Positions 35,124-47,960 of a DNA stretch of 64,000 nt are shown piece by piece; the first letter of the stretch is position 1; every line of letters begins with the position of its first letter. Made by a program: the position numbers and the translations under genes. Below the pieces are notes generated by a model that was not told the origin of the DNA, searched no databases, and saw only the letters and a program-made list of their open reading frames with translations. Origin of the DNA: Histoplasma ohiense (taxonomy: Eukaryota; Ascomycota; Eurotiomycetes; Onygenales; Ajellomycetaceae); NCBI GenBank assembly GCA_017607445.1, contig JAEVHH010000003.1, forward strand, positions 248,001 to 312,000, in the 5' to 3' direction.

Positions 35124-36446
35124 CTTGCCTCGCGTATAAATTCTACTCGTTCGTGTCTACAATCCGTTCATCTCCGGTTTGATAACTTGATAACTTCAAT
35201 ATCGAGCGATAGATAGTGGAGAGAAGCTATATACTTTTATTCATCCTAAATATAGAAGCTTCCGATGGCCACTAGATCTCTTTCAAAATTCACAGCTCAT
35301 GTGACTCGACAAAGGAATTTCTCCCTCACCTTTCCCTCGCCAATGTGCACAATCAGTCTCCAAGTCGGCGGATCCCGATGGCCCGATGGCCCGATGGAAT
35401 CGACTGAGATTACCAAAATAAAAATAAAAATAAAAATAAAAACAAGCTAGCACATCAACGCATGTCTGAGTCATTCTTCCGATCAAGCGGTGTGAGAAAT
35501 GAGTTGTCTCCATGAATCACAATTGCTTGTCCTCCCTCACCCCAGCTGGATCATGTGGTCAAGCATGAGCACCATGCTTCAACTTTCATAATCCTATTTC
35601 TAGCCGGCGGGCGGATGGCGGGTTATTCACCATTGGCCTGGAAAAAGGAAACAAATACGAGGGACCATGATAAAACTTCCTCTTCGTTGGTGATCAAAGA
35701 GATGCGTTCTTGGGGTCCACCACCACCCCCGCATCCATTAAGTAACAGTAGTACAATACAACATATCCAAATCGGACAAAAAGTCGTGGAGAAGTCGCGG
35801 GTATCTCGATTCCATCATGCGACTTACCTGCAGTAGACGGGAAGCGAAGTATCAAGATGGAGAGTTTCTTCTTGTCAAGACGGAAATGTTTCATTTGGAA
35901 GTAGGAAAGCGGTCAATAATCAGTGGGAAATTTCCCGCCAGCCTATGGGGGAGAAAATAATATGTACCCAGAAGCTACCTCCGCAGGTGTGTAACTTTCT
36001 AAGAACGTATGCCCATGTGCTGTACAGTACATGTTGATGAAGTCAGGAGCCTACTTTAGATTGTATTGCCTGTGTATTAAACGTGTAATGAATAAACGGA
36101 TCGACCTGATCAAATACATGTATGTATCTACAAAAATCAGAGTAGGCCCTTATCTCCGTTTCCACCCATCATATAAATAAGAGCATGAAAATCGGGATCG
36201 ACACCCTGTTTCGGTGGGCTGGGAGAGGAGGAGCAGCTTGAACTCAATAACTTTTAAAATATCTCTTGGAGAAAATCCTCACAAAACAATGGGTTATATA
36301 AACAAGGTATATAGGTATATAGCTGCCGAATCTCCCATCCTGAATTCAAAGACACGTATAAAATCTAGATCCAGATCCCTAAAGTCTCACAGGGTTTCCA
36401 TCCCTGTGCTTGAACAGGTATGCATTGCATTGCTGAGGTGTCAATC

Positions 36447-36477
<31 letters not shown>

Positions 36478-39400
36478 GCCACCCAGTCGTCAGTTTTGGA
36501 TACTGTTTGACGTCAATATCAGACCCCAGCTGTCCATCCGGGTAAGCTGGAAAATGACAAGATGTTGAAGTTGTAGATTTGAATTGGCAAAGCGGGAATT
36601 CGGAGTCTATCCATAACAATTATTCCTTAGTGACGTACCGTACCGGAGACTTGGCATATAGGAACTAACGCAAGAGATGTGTATGTACTCCGTACAGTAC
36701 ATACATTAACTTCAGGATAGCTGGCAGCAGGGCACACGAAATTGTTGGTGGAAAAGAGGTAATGTCAAGAGTAGCAGTGCAAGAGAAAATCAAGGGAATT
36801 ACAACACATTCAGCAGATATCTCTACACGTGCAGACAGTTTTTTCCTTGATACATCGATTTCCTAGGAACATGGAAAAAAATGTGTATAATCAATATTGT
36901 GCGGTGTGCTCCGTACATACAGTAAGTTACCGCCGGGATTTCGGCGATAAAAACTTAAACTTGAATCTCTTTGGAGGGGGATAAAACACTGACATCAATT
37001 TTTGTCCCTCTGGAGGGTCCTGGATGATTCAATGTCCAGATGCACCATTTCTATTCTTGCTCCAGGCCCTTGGCGCAAAGTTCAGGGGATCTTAGAAGGT
37101 TTACCGTTTCCCGTCCATGTGTCATGGTGAAAAATGACGTAGCTACAAGTAGTAACTACTCCGCAGTTAAACTTACTTAGCTTATCTTATCGCGCCAACA
37201 ATGGCGGGGCTGCGGGGGACCTTTCACCCCAAGCGCTGTCCCAGACTTCCCAGAAAGCTACAGTGACTTGATATGACCATCACAATCATGCAATGTTGAT
37301 ATCTTGTTTACGCCGTGGGCGGTAACAAAAAGGGGAACCCAAATCTCGTCGATTGCCTAGAATTTTCAAATTCGAACAACCCAGTCGAAAATCATCGGCC
37401 CGTACGAATCTATCTAGTATTGCGCAAACAGGAATCTCATGTCCAAGTTTCTCCCACATTGCTAAGCGGAAATATGGGAATGCGGGATGTGGACGAGATG
37501 GTGTTGTTAAAATAGGGAGAGATTAGGTATACTTACACCTATAGCAATGTGGCCCAAACGCATCAACCCTACGAGAGCCCGAAAAAAAAGCAGTCACATT
37601 TACGAACGACCAGGCTCCCACATGAAGTTTCAAGTCCCTTTTGAAGGCTCTAGATTATCTTCTTTCATGATCGCATTGCGCACCGTGGGCTTGGCTTTGC
37701 TATTCCTATTCGCCCGTTCTGCTAGATATCAGAATACTATGTATTAAAAAAACAAAAAGTCAATGATGATGGACGACACGTAAAAATCCGTGGAGGAACG
37801 ACGCAGCAAAAATATCTGCATCAAAAATCTTCGGTGGGCTAGTTCTTGTCTTTTAATCTTGTTTTCCCGCCTCCATTTCTTCTTCTGTCAAATATCCACC
37901 TTTTACATCTGGAAAAGCAGGATTGCGCGCCTGTATCTATAGGGCTAGACGAAGATCCGTCGGACGCCATGAGCGATGGAGGCGTTTTGAGTGGCTTTGT
38001 GACTTCCTGCACTCCTTTCCATTACTTCCGAAGGGAGAAATGGAATGATCTGGGCGGGTGCTTGTCCTAGCATGGGACATAAATTATATCTATATTTATT
38101 TATATGTATATATGTATGTAGGCAGGGACTCGAAGAAGCTGTGGCTCCAGTCATTAAGCACATCTCCCAGAATATCATACCTTTCTCGGGCTGACTACTA
38201 GTTAACAACAGTGATAAAAAGGAGAACATCTAATTGGCAGAGTAAAAATCAGGAATTGAGGAAAGAAAATAAAGAAGAAGAAAAAGAGAGAGAACGGATT
38301 GCCGCTAGCAGTTGATCACAATAGCTCGGGACTCCGTACGGAGAAGGCTGGCAAACGGTGCCACCAGCTAAACTGGCTTTTTGGTTATTGATCCCCCTTG
38401 GTGACGGCTAATGAAGGGGATGAGGCCCACCAACTAAGCACTCAAGATACTGTGAGATAGCTGAGAAGCCAGTCAAGCCTTCAATTTATCACTGTGTGTT
38501 TTTACCTGTAAGGTGGACACGCTTCTGGTAGAAGAAGTGGGGGATACAGGTATTTGTACTGTACATGTACAGCGTAAGCCGCAAGTAGAGGGCTCAAGTC
38601 TAGATTTCTGAAACATACTGCGGGGTATATCTGGCTGAGTAGTTTGTAATTACCACGCAGTAGTAGCTACAATGTTGTTGTGAGCAGCTCAAGCTAGCTG
38701 CGCGCACAGCAGGCATGTTCCTTGCAGCGACAGTGGCACTTGGATTCTAGACAGCCCGAGAGTATCAGGGACAACCTCAGATTTTAATTGAAATTACGAT
38801 ACAGAGTACATCGATACATCGGCGAGATGACAGCTACGAGGTACTGTACAGTACAATACATGGAGTACAAACCTGTTTATTAGATGGTCGAACTGTACTT
38901 CTTGTAGCATAGATAGTGAACACAAAATGTTATTACAAAGAAGAGAAGCAAATATGATGGGAACAAAAAAATTTTAAGTAAATAAATAAAAATGTAAACA
39001 CGTTGATCTGTGTAATGTTCCACAGGTGTTACATCCCCTCTGGCTTCTCCGTATATTAACTATCCACTAGAGACAAGTTTGTGCAAATTTTTATTTAGAA
39101 AAGATAGTTACTTGGTCAGAGATTCGGTTAAGTTACTTATAAGAGCACGTGAGAAATACATGTACAGTACTTTGTAATTTGGGGATTGGAATGGAAGATG
39201 ATGGAGAAAGAAGATGAAGATGGATATGAAAACATCGGCCACGTATTTGAGAGTATATACAAAATTTCGAGTATGGGTAAACAAGAAAGAAATGTATAAT
39301 AGTAATTCAAGTTACAGTAAATGATCACCTGGAAAAAAAAATGAAATACCACGTCCTGATTCAGAGGTATCTAGTACTTCGATAAACAATAAGTGATGTA

Positions 39401-42400
39401 TGGAGGCGGGGGCGAGGAAAATCCAGGGAATAAGACACATTAGTGGAATATATTGAACAGGATTTTCGGGCGATAGAAATAATAATTACTATAATAATGA
39501 TAATAGGAATAGTAATAATACTGGTAGTGATGAACAACCTGCAGCTCCATTCTACAGAGCAGGCAATTGATAGCGCCACACGCTTAAGCTACATAAAAAG
39601 GAATGATAGGCTGGACCAGCTTTAACCCCGGTACTGCATGGAAAATCCGGGGAAATGTACTCCGTAGCACAAACCAAACACAAACCAGAGGGGGTTATGG
39701 CAGAGAAAAAGTTAAAAGCGAAAAATAACAATAATTATATGCTTTTGGCCCCGTACAGTCAACAGCATTGAAAGCGAGCAGGAGTTAAAAGAGAAGATCA
39801 AATTGTCACACACATTCTCTTACACGGAGCGCAACGCGAACATGAGGTTTTTTTTTTTTTTTTTTGAAGGGGGCAAAAACTCACTATTGATGGTTCCTGG
39901 GAAATCTTGATCATTGATCGCCCTCAGACGACGGCTTTCCCCACACTCATCCAGAGGACGAGGCCGGCCTGGGCCAAGGGATCGAGAATAGCCTTCTGCC
40001 ATTAGGTTCATGAAAACTTGCGTCAGTCTGATTGGGGATTTTAAGAAAATCCCAACACTTGAACAATCCAGCTCGCCGAGTTTGAATGTTGGTCAGCGAG
40101 CATCTCAATAAACACGAATCCTGACACTTAATCCGAGATTCCAGCTATCATGGTGAAACAATTCCAAAGAGAGTCCGGAGTAGGGGGACACCAGAGAACG
40201 CTCGGGGTATGAGATCGCTGGAAAATGGCGGGGCTGGACTTGGCTAGGCCATACCTGACACCAGCTAGGCAATCAAGAATCTAGGCCAGCAAGTCCGCAC
40301 TGATTCCAATTTGAGACATCTTGGACCTGTACTATTGATACTGTACGGAGGACATGTACAGTTCTTGAGTGACTTGGTGATGGTGACTTGTGGCAAAGCA
40401 TCAGGAAAGCCAAGTCTTGATATCAACAACATATCCCAGCGCCTCTTCCTCCCCTTCCTCCTCCTCCAGAATGTATGACGGTTAATAAGCCTCTTTACGC
40501 AGGTACCGGGTACGCACACACCCACCCACAAGCACATTGTCGTACGGTGCCTGGGGAAAATACTCGTCTCAGACCGAGCCCCCTCCATCTCCATCACAAA
40601 ATCATGTTCTGGGGATGGAAGTGGGTGTACGAAAACGTAAATGTGTCACTATGAGTTAAAAAAAAAAAAAAAAAATGCTTGTACTGTACATACATACGTA
40701 TCTGCCGCTTTCGGACGCTGCGCAAAGACGTTTTGTGTTTTTTTTTTTTTTGTTCCCCGCAGCATTGTCCGCAAACGCGCAACATACGCAGTATTCCTGG
40801 TAGGGATCAAAGTCGCCAACTCCGGCCCTCAGATACGAGCTACATAGTCGTGTCAGTGTAGCCCAGCGTACTATATTGTTTGGGGATTTCTTATGGCAAA
40901 AAGGGGGCGGCGCAAAAACTAACACATAGACGGAAAACAGAATTCGAAAATTTGATTCAGGGGTGAGCCAGTTTATGTGTTTGTCAATTGCTCAATACTC
41001 GAAATTATGGCAGTTCCTTTTAAAACTTCTAGGAGGACAAACGACATAAGTTAACCCAAAAGACGGACTATCAAAACAAACGAACAACACCAAACCATGT
41101 ATTTTTACCATTGAGCTACGAGAAAAATTTCTTTTGCTCCGCACTGATGAAAGAAAGGAGTTTACATAAATCTCATGACCTTCAAAGCGACCAGATTTGC
41201 CTGCGAAGGCGAGCCAAACAAATCTCCAGAAAATATGCAATGAACAATGAAACTGGCCAGTCAATCCGCAGAAAAAGTTAATGCATACAAGGCCGCATCT
41301 GCATTTCTTCATAGTAGAGATCAGCGATATTCCGCCAGTTAAAAATAAATAATCAAAAATAAAGTCCATTAATAAAATAACCATAAAAAATAACCGCCCA
41401 CTGGCCGCCGCCGCCACCACCCCACCGCCCCGCACAAGAAAGAAACGAAAAGAAAAAGTGCACATGACGAAATCTAACTTCGCGCTGAAGTGGTTTTTTT
41501 TTACTTCAAAGCTTGATTCTTTGACTTTCGCTCATCCGTTAACGGCGTCAATTTGGGTTTGAGCTTCTGTTGGCGGTAAGTTCCACCCCTCATGTATATA
41601 TCAACCACAGCAGATTGTCTATCTCAATGCGCTCAGTGGAAACACTTTTCCACAAGCTACATTTGAAAACGAACCAGTTGGAACCACTGCGGCAAAAGCA
41701 GGAATACCTAGTACATGTACATATACACCTTCCAGCAGCTGATGACTATCAAACCAACCTCAGTACCAGTTGGTTTTATTAAAAAAAAAACGGTTGGAGC
41801 AGGCCAATTTCCTATGTTATTAAGAGAACCAGCTTAGAGCAACCATGCAAAATCCCGATCCCACAACACTGGAGCCCCTGTGGCGAAATAACAAGACGGC
41901 GAGCGGGACGGGGTTCCGCACAGGAGATCTGGTGATGTGTTGTATGTATCTATCTGCACTTGAAGCAAGCTTGCTGGGGAGGTGGGGGTTGGACATTTTC
42001 ATGCCAGGGCGCACGAATTGGGCGAAAATGATGAAAACACGGAGATATTGATATCCCACCCCATCAGCTAGCCACGATGAGCGAATGCCGACACATTAAT
42101 ACATTTATCAGTTACGGAATACACCGAGTTGCCGGTTGCATGCAGTTGGGACACTCCTCGTAATTACTAGTATGAACTATGGGCCTTGTGGTGCACAACC
42201 CCCACGTTCACATCCAGATGAACGGTAGATTATGTTGGATGATACACGGTAATATAGTGATAATGATGATAGACCACTAAAGACATCTCTACAGCGCACG
42301 TAACTGACAATTAACAAAGCTGACTGGCGCGGACTGTTGGTGCTGCGATACAGTAGCACACGTTGCGGTGCCAATGCGTTGGATTGGACGGTTTCGGGCA

Positions 42401-45400
42401 ATGAGTCCGTATATGGGGGTCGGCTTGGGTATGGGTTTTGAAAGCATCTGCTGGCGAAGAAATGGACATTGGGGGGCCTTCCGATTTGCCCAACTCTCTC
42501 CTGCGAAAATAGAAGGAGTTGGTGATGTGATTACTATTGTTGTTATTGTTATTTCGATGGCGCAGCGCGGGGTGCATGCCATGTAACCGGCCGTCTAAGT
42601 TAACCCCCGAGAAAATGGTTTCCTGTCAGAACCAGATGACAGACTGGTTGAAAAATATCTGAACGAAACATTCATGGACGCCGGAGGCGGCCGACCGCAA
42701 AACATTAGGGAGATACAAAAACGAAGGGCAACATGCCACAGCATACAAAACATGCACCTGGAAGCCTTCAGCTCCGTTCGTATCACCCTCCCCCCTAAAA
42801 ATGACATACCCTGGTCCTATTTAACTAATGAGACCAACTTGAATCATGAAAATAAATACCCCCAAAGGCACAACCTGGGTACCCGCATAGCCACATCTAA
42901 CCAACTACCCATACCCATAGCAGAGAATGAAACCTGTAGGAAAGAAAGGAGCAAAATGAAATCTAACAATTATTGCATTTAGACATGGCGTGATTGGAAC
43001 CATGCCATATGCGCATACAAGCCTCGGAACCAGTGCAAGAGATACAAGCATAGCCTACATTACATAGGGTAGTATGTATGTTTGTGCCGTCCCGAAGACC
43101 CTGCATTCCATGCGAGTCTGGATAATGAAAATGCATCGGCGTCTGCTCTCTGGGGTACAGGCATACATATGCATACAGCCTCTGTCCCCGGATTTTCATC
43201 AACTTGTTACTCCACCCTCTTTTATTGAATGGGCTCTTCCATCCCCACTGCCCGCAATGTTCCTACTGACGCGGCACTGCGCGTACGTCACAAAACCAGC
43301 CCTGAAGCCTAGTCAATACCTGATTGATTCCTGTCGTCTGGTATGCATGCACGTAGGCGCGAGGAAGGAAACAAACAATGGGGAATAAAGAGACAGATGC
43401 AAGGTCCGAGAAAGAAAGAAACAGGATAAAGGAGGGTTGGTTAATCAACCCTACCTTTGGTTCTTCCTAACATATACACACAACACAGGTTATGCTGATA
43501 TCCTGCTGTGCGGAGTACGGTGGTGGAGGCGGGTCGAGAGAATCCTGAGTTCATATAAGGTGTTTGGTGTATGTGCTGCATCTGCATTCTGCGCGCCGCG
43601 AGAGCGAGCGGCGGGTTGATTCAGATATGCGGAGTTTTCAACCAATTATCGTTGGAAGAGGATGAAGATATTACGAAGAGGGCGGAAGAAGGGTTAGAGG
43701 AGGAGAAGGTGAGGGTTGGAAGAAAGTACAAAGGAAGATAAAATGAGCAAGCTTTCTCATTTTAATTAACCCCTTCGAAGGCCCTGTGAACATAATGATG
43801 GAAAATAAAACGTGAAAAAAAAAAAAAAGTAGTCTGACTTCCTTCTAGAAAGGCGATCCGCCATATGACAGAAGTCGATATCAAAGAATCCATATCCATA
43901 TGAACAACTGTCCCTCCCAAAACTGCAGGTTGGAAACAAGGGAGCAGCTCGATTTCAGTAACCTCGCAGACCCTGCATGCCGTGTAAGTGCTGTCGGTTT
44001 GATGCTTGACAATGGATAGAAGAAAATATGCAAGGTAGATCACTGCTTCGCATCGCGTTGCATCATGTCATAAAGATCATACCGGACAGATGATAATCTC
44101 TTTATTTCATTATTTCCTTTTCTTTGTGCTCTTCAATCGTTCATTCATTCATCCATTCATTCCTTTGTTTTTGTTTCCTTACCTTCAACCTCCTTACACC
44201 CCTTATCTCCAACCAACCCAACCACCCAAATGATTGAGGCTCGGTGGCAAAGCCAGAGGAACTATTAACTCACAAACCATCCAACAAACGCAACCTGGAA
44301 GACCTAACACTAGCATGTGACATGGAAGAAAGTAAGAAAATCGAAAAGAACAGAAAGAAAAGGAAAGGAATCCAGAGCCTGGCGGTGGCGAATGCCCGCT
44401 GGAATCCTGAGCAGAACCAACAACCCAGCCACATACCTGGACGAAAGGGTAGAAAGCGGACATGAATAATTTCATGATACAAAGGCGATAAACAGCCCCT
44501 TCATCATTCGTAAGAGAAAGAAGATGTTGAAGAAACAAGAGGAAGAAATAAACCCCATTCTTCCGTCCTGGGATGTCAGATCAAGCTTAAGTGCCTGTCA
44601 GGACGTTAAAAAATCACACCATCCTCAACCCGCCCGCCGGAGCCTCGGTTCCTTCTCCCGATCCCGCCACCGTCAATCGTAGTCATCATCACGCTCACGT
44701 TCCATGTTCCCAGGTCCATGTTGTCCAAGACCATGTCCTGTACGGAGTACATAACACAGAACTTTGTAACTTCCCAACGACGACGAGAAGACCGAGCCAA
44801 GATACCCCCATGGCATGTGGCATGCATGCCGCATCGCGGAGCATTATTCACAACAAGCAGATGACAGGGCACGGTGAGGAAATGAGATGCCAACTCATCG
44901 CTTCCAGATCATCCATCCATACGGCGGGGCGGTTTGATCACTCAGATCACGGCGCAAGAAGCAAAGCGGTCAAGCCCTGCGGCTGCCTGCGGAGTGCGGG
45001 GCAGCCAGCCAGAGCCAGCGCCAGCGCCAGCACCAGCACCAGGACCAGGACCAGGCCTTCCGACCCTTTTGTTTTTGTGGATTGTCGTGCTTCCTCAACC
45101 TCCCGTGCAGCATGATATGATATTGAAAACCCTCTCCCCCGCGTCCGTATCTGCCCTCATCGAGGTCAGCATACACAGCCACCTGAGCGATGCGTTGGCG
45201 CTTCTCTTCTTCCCCCTTCCAGATTTTCCCATGGGGCGGTATTGTTCTTGAGTCCTTCGGCTCAATATGTTTTTCACTTATTTCCCCAGCTCGTGACGGA
45301 CAAGGGGTGGTGGGGTAATTCTGTCGTTGGCTACGCGTTGGATATCTTTCAGCTAGGCCACTCTCGTCAGGCCAATTTACAGAATTGACATCGTGGACAA

Positions 45401-46005
45401 AAATGACATAAAAATGCAAAGTAAAAACTATTGTTATTAGTGTTGTATTCCACTTTTCCCTTTCTTAGTACAGTAGACGCGAAACATACATAACATTGAA
45501 CGCTGGAAGCACGTAATAGTAAAGTTAAAAAGCATGTATTGTGGTAATGGTAATGGTATATTTAATAAGCAACTGGCAAGAGAAGATACACACATGAAAG
45601 CGAGACATGAGAACAAAAGAGGGAAAGCGCAAGAAGTAAAAACACACAATACACACAAAAAGACAAACAGGGCTATGACCACCGTTGATCTTGCGACTGT
45701 TCTTGCTCCGGCTGAGGGGGAAAAAAATAAAGGATCCTTGGGGGTGGGGGTATCTAAAAGGTCGCTGGTCTGATAACAATACTATATATGATGCTGGGAG
45801 GAAGACAGTAAGATGCTCGAGGTAAAATAAGGTCGTTGGATGAATGGATGAGTGATGGGAAACATGAAAAAGAAAAAGCAAAAACATAGATCCTTCCCAG
45901 GCCAGAATTATGCATGTAGTTAACGACACCTTTGGAAAAAAAAAAAAAAAAACCCATCCGTTAAAGACAACAAAATAAATAATAGACAATTAAAAATTAA
46001 AACAA
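35124..46005. other. 10.9-kb gene-poor region of normal composition
   Basis: No ORF shows a recognisable family or coherent exon chain. Contents include an AAAAT run (about 35416-35442), a GTT run (36448-36478), poly-A/T tracts, and many GTAC-centred palindromes. Examples are CTCCGTACGGAG at 38332-38343, CTGTACATGTACAG at 38559-38572 and GTACTGTACAGTAC at 38841-38854. Unlike the block at 10-18 kb it keeps CG dinucleotides, so it is not repeat-silenced DNA. It could hold the long 3' region of the DUF3295 gene, non-coding RNA or distal regulation. Confidence 0.5.
36448..36478. repeat. GTT trinucleotide microsatellite
   Basis: About ten GTT units lie in the gene-poor region. Confidence 0.9.
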
Positions 46006-46858
46006 TCACCAGCCCTTGACGTGATATTCCCATGGGCCGTAATCGAAATAGTGATTCCACGAATTGTTCTTGGAGGTCTCCTTATCCCGTGCGGCTGAGT
46101 TAGGCGCAGCGGCGATATTTTGCGACTGTGTTTGCGGCTGCTTCAGGCCATTCAGTTTCATATTTGTCGTGCTTGGATACTCCTGCAGATTCGCCATGTC
46201 GTGTGCTGTATGCCGTCGCTTGAAGCCCGCGGTGACCGTGGTGGACTTCTGTTGCCGCTCCCAGAGTAGATGTCGTCGTAGTGACTCCGTCAACTCGGTC
46301 GCGAGCATGTTTCTTCGGGTTGTTCGGGGCGAGTGGGCTGTTTGGTGTTGGTAGGCGGGCATTGACTTGACGATTATGGGTTTTGAGCGGGGGACGTCGG
46401 GGCCTTTCATGGTGAGGGTGTTCTCGTCACTGTCTGGGGAAGCGGCGGCGGAATTTCGCGTGGGAGAGGAGAGGCGCGATTGTTGGAGAGCTGGTGTCGA
46501 TCGGGAGCCTGTGGGAGCTTCATTCATCCGTTGCGGTTGATGGATCATCATTGTTAGCAGCGAGGGGCGCGAGACGAGGTTTGGTCGCGAGTCGACGCGC
46601 TGGAATAATTCCTTTTCATCAACGCTCGATCGACCACTTTCGGGAATCGAGTCTTCCCATTCTGAAGAATCATCGTCATCCTCGATGGCGCTCTCTGAAA
46701 TCTCTTCATCGTCATCGGTCTCGATCGCGTCCTCGTCCTCCGAGGCTTCAGTAATTGGTCGGATGGGTGATCTAGAACTCATCGAATTTTTCAATACGGC
46801 CATCTTTTGCATGGTGTCAGCAACTTGATGTAGACCATCTGATAGCGAGCTGCGTTGT

Positions 46859-46890
<32 letters not shown>

Positions 46891-47960
46891 CTGCTGTTGT
46901 TGTTGGAGTGGTTGTTGGGGTTTCGTCGTCATGCGATCCTCAAACGAGCTCTCGTCGTCACCTGATGAGCCACCCAGGGTAAACATCCCACCCTTCTTCT
47001 TGAGCGGTGAGCCTTTTTGTGTCACAGCTGTCTTTGAAGGAGAGGAACTTGTTGATATTTGTGGGTGTGATCGGTATGATGAGGAGATTTGTGAAGGAGA
47101 GAATCCGCGGACAACGCTGGATGACTCTAAGAGTCCTGAGGACGAGACACTGGTGTCAGAGTCTGCTTGAGGAGCATGATCACTTTGTAAGGCTTCGAGG
47201 GCAGCTGTAGAACATGAATCTGACGATTGATGAGGGCGGACTTGATGTGATTCTAATAGATCAGGGGTGGGAGTGGTTGAGGAGGCACGGGGTGTAATGT
47301 CAACCGTGGCGGTAGTGGTAGTTGTAAGTGACGTTGAGGGCTGAGTTGGAAGTGGAAGAGTAGGTAATGACAATGGTTCCAAATATTTCTTCTCCTTGAT
47401 ATTGTAAACCATTCTTTCCAATCCTAACGATGTGATGTGCTTTTCCTTCCCTCTGCTTATACTCAATGCTGGTTCCTCTTCGAGGATGGTTGGCTTAACG
47501 TCCAGCGCCCGGGGTGCGTTGATGTGGCTCTCAATTCGATCCGCCTCATCTGAAGCGGCAGATTCCACGCTCGAAGACAGCTCCGGAATCTCCCTAGACT
47601 CACATCGTAATCGCCGGACCTCTAGAGGCGTAATTGCTGCAAGGGGCGGCTCAACACAGAATGTTTCTCTCGTCCATAATCTCCAACTCAGGTTTTCTAG
47701 CCGTCGTCCTTCCTCCATGTAATCTGCACATTTCGAGAAAACTATTTCACCGACGAAACAACATCAGTATACTGCGCGTCAGGCTAAGTCTCATCCATGC
47801 CTTTCCACACCCACAGCCCAATAACGTGGTAGCAGAAAAAAGAATCAAAAGGGCACTCACCCATCCACATTCCATGTAGCGACTCTGCATTTCGTGTATC
47901 CACCTCATGAATCTTGGCCGCGTCCACCGATAGAACCGGTGAGCTTAATCGTGAAGGCAT
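46006..47960 (-). CDS. DUF1752 (AreA GATA-like) / DUF3295 protein
   Basis: Exons 47960..47861 and 47741..46006 join in frame to 611 residues. ATG 47960 yields MPSRLSSPVLSVD, and the join gives GMWMVFSKCADYMEEGRRL. The N-terminal block RRLENLSWRLWTRETFC is the DUF1752 motif shared with the N-terminus of AreA-type nitrogen regulators. The C-terminal block (RRNMLATELTESLRRHLLWE through NHYFDYGPWEYHVKGW) matches DUF3295. Between them the chain is disordered, with acidic runs, Ser-rich stretches and a glutamine tract of about 17 residues (encoded near 46855-46920). There is no GATA zinc finger. I infer a regulator tied to nutrient or glucose signalling by domain association only. The flanking intergenic regions exceed 10 kb on both sides, which suggests complex regulation. 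Confidence 0.85.
46855..46920 (-). repeat. Polyglutamine-coding CAG/CAA tract
   Basis: An imperfect CAG/CAA run (read on the minus strand) inside the DUF3295 gene encodes about 17 consecutive glutamines. Codon mixing suggests that the tract is maintained at protein level, but it may be length-polymorphic. Confidence 0.8.

Noticed and set aside
40992..41465. 157-codon hydrophobic frame on the minus strand
   Set aside because: Low-complexity Phe/Leu-rich composition, no motif, no splice partners and no start context. It fits chance in A/T-rich intergenic DNA.
44591..45115. 174-codon plus-strand frame
   Set aside because: It opens with a non-ATG start and ends in a simple AS/TR repeat caused by a GCCAGC/ACCAGG tract. 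No family resemblance.
45525..45989. 154-codon minus-strand frame downstream of the DUF3295 gene
   Set aside because: Phe/Ser-rich sequence driven by A/T tracts, including a poly-A run. It lies in the likely 3' UTR of the neighbouring gene.
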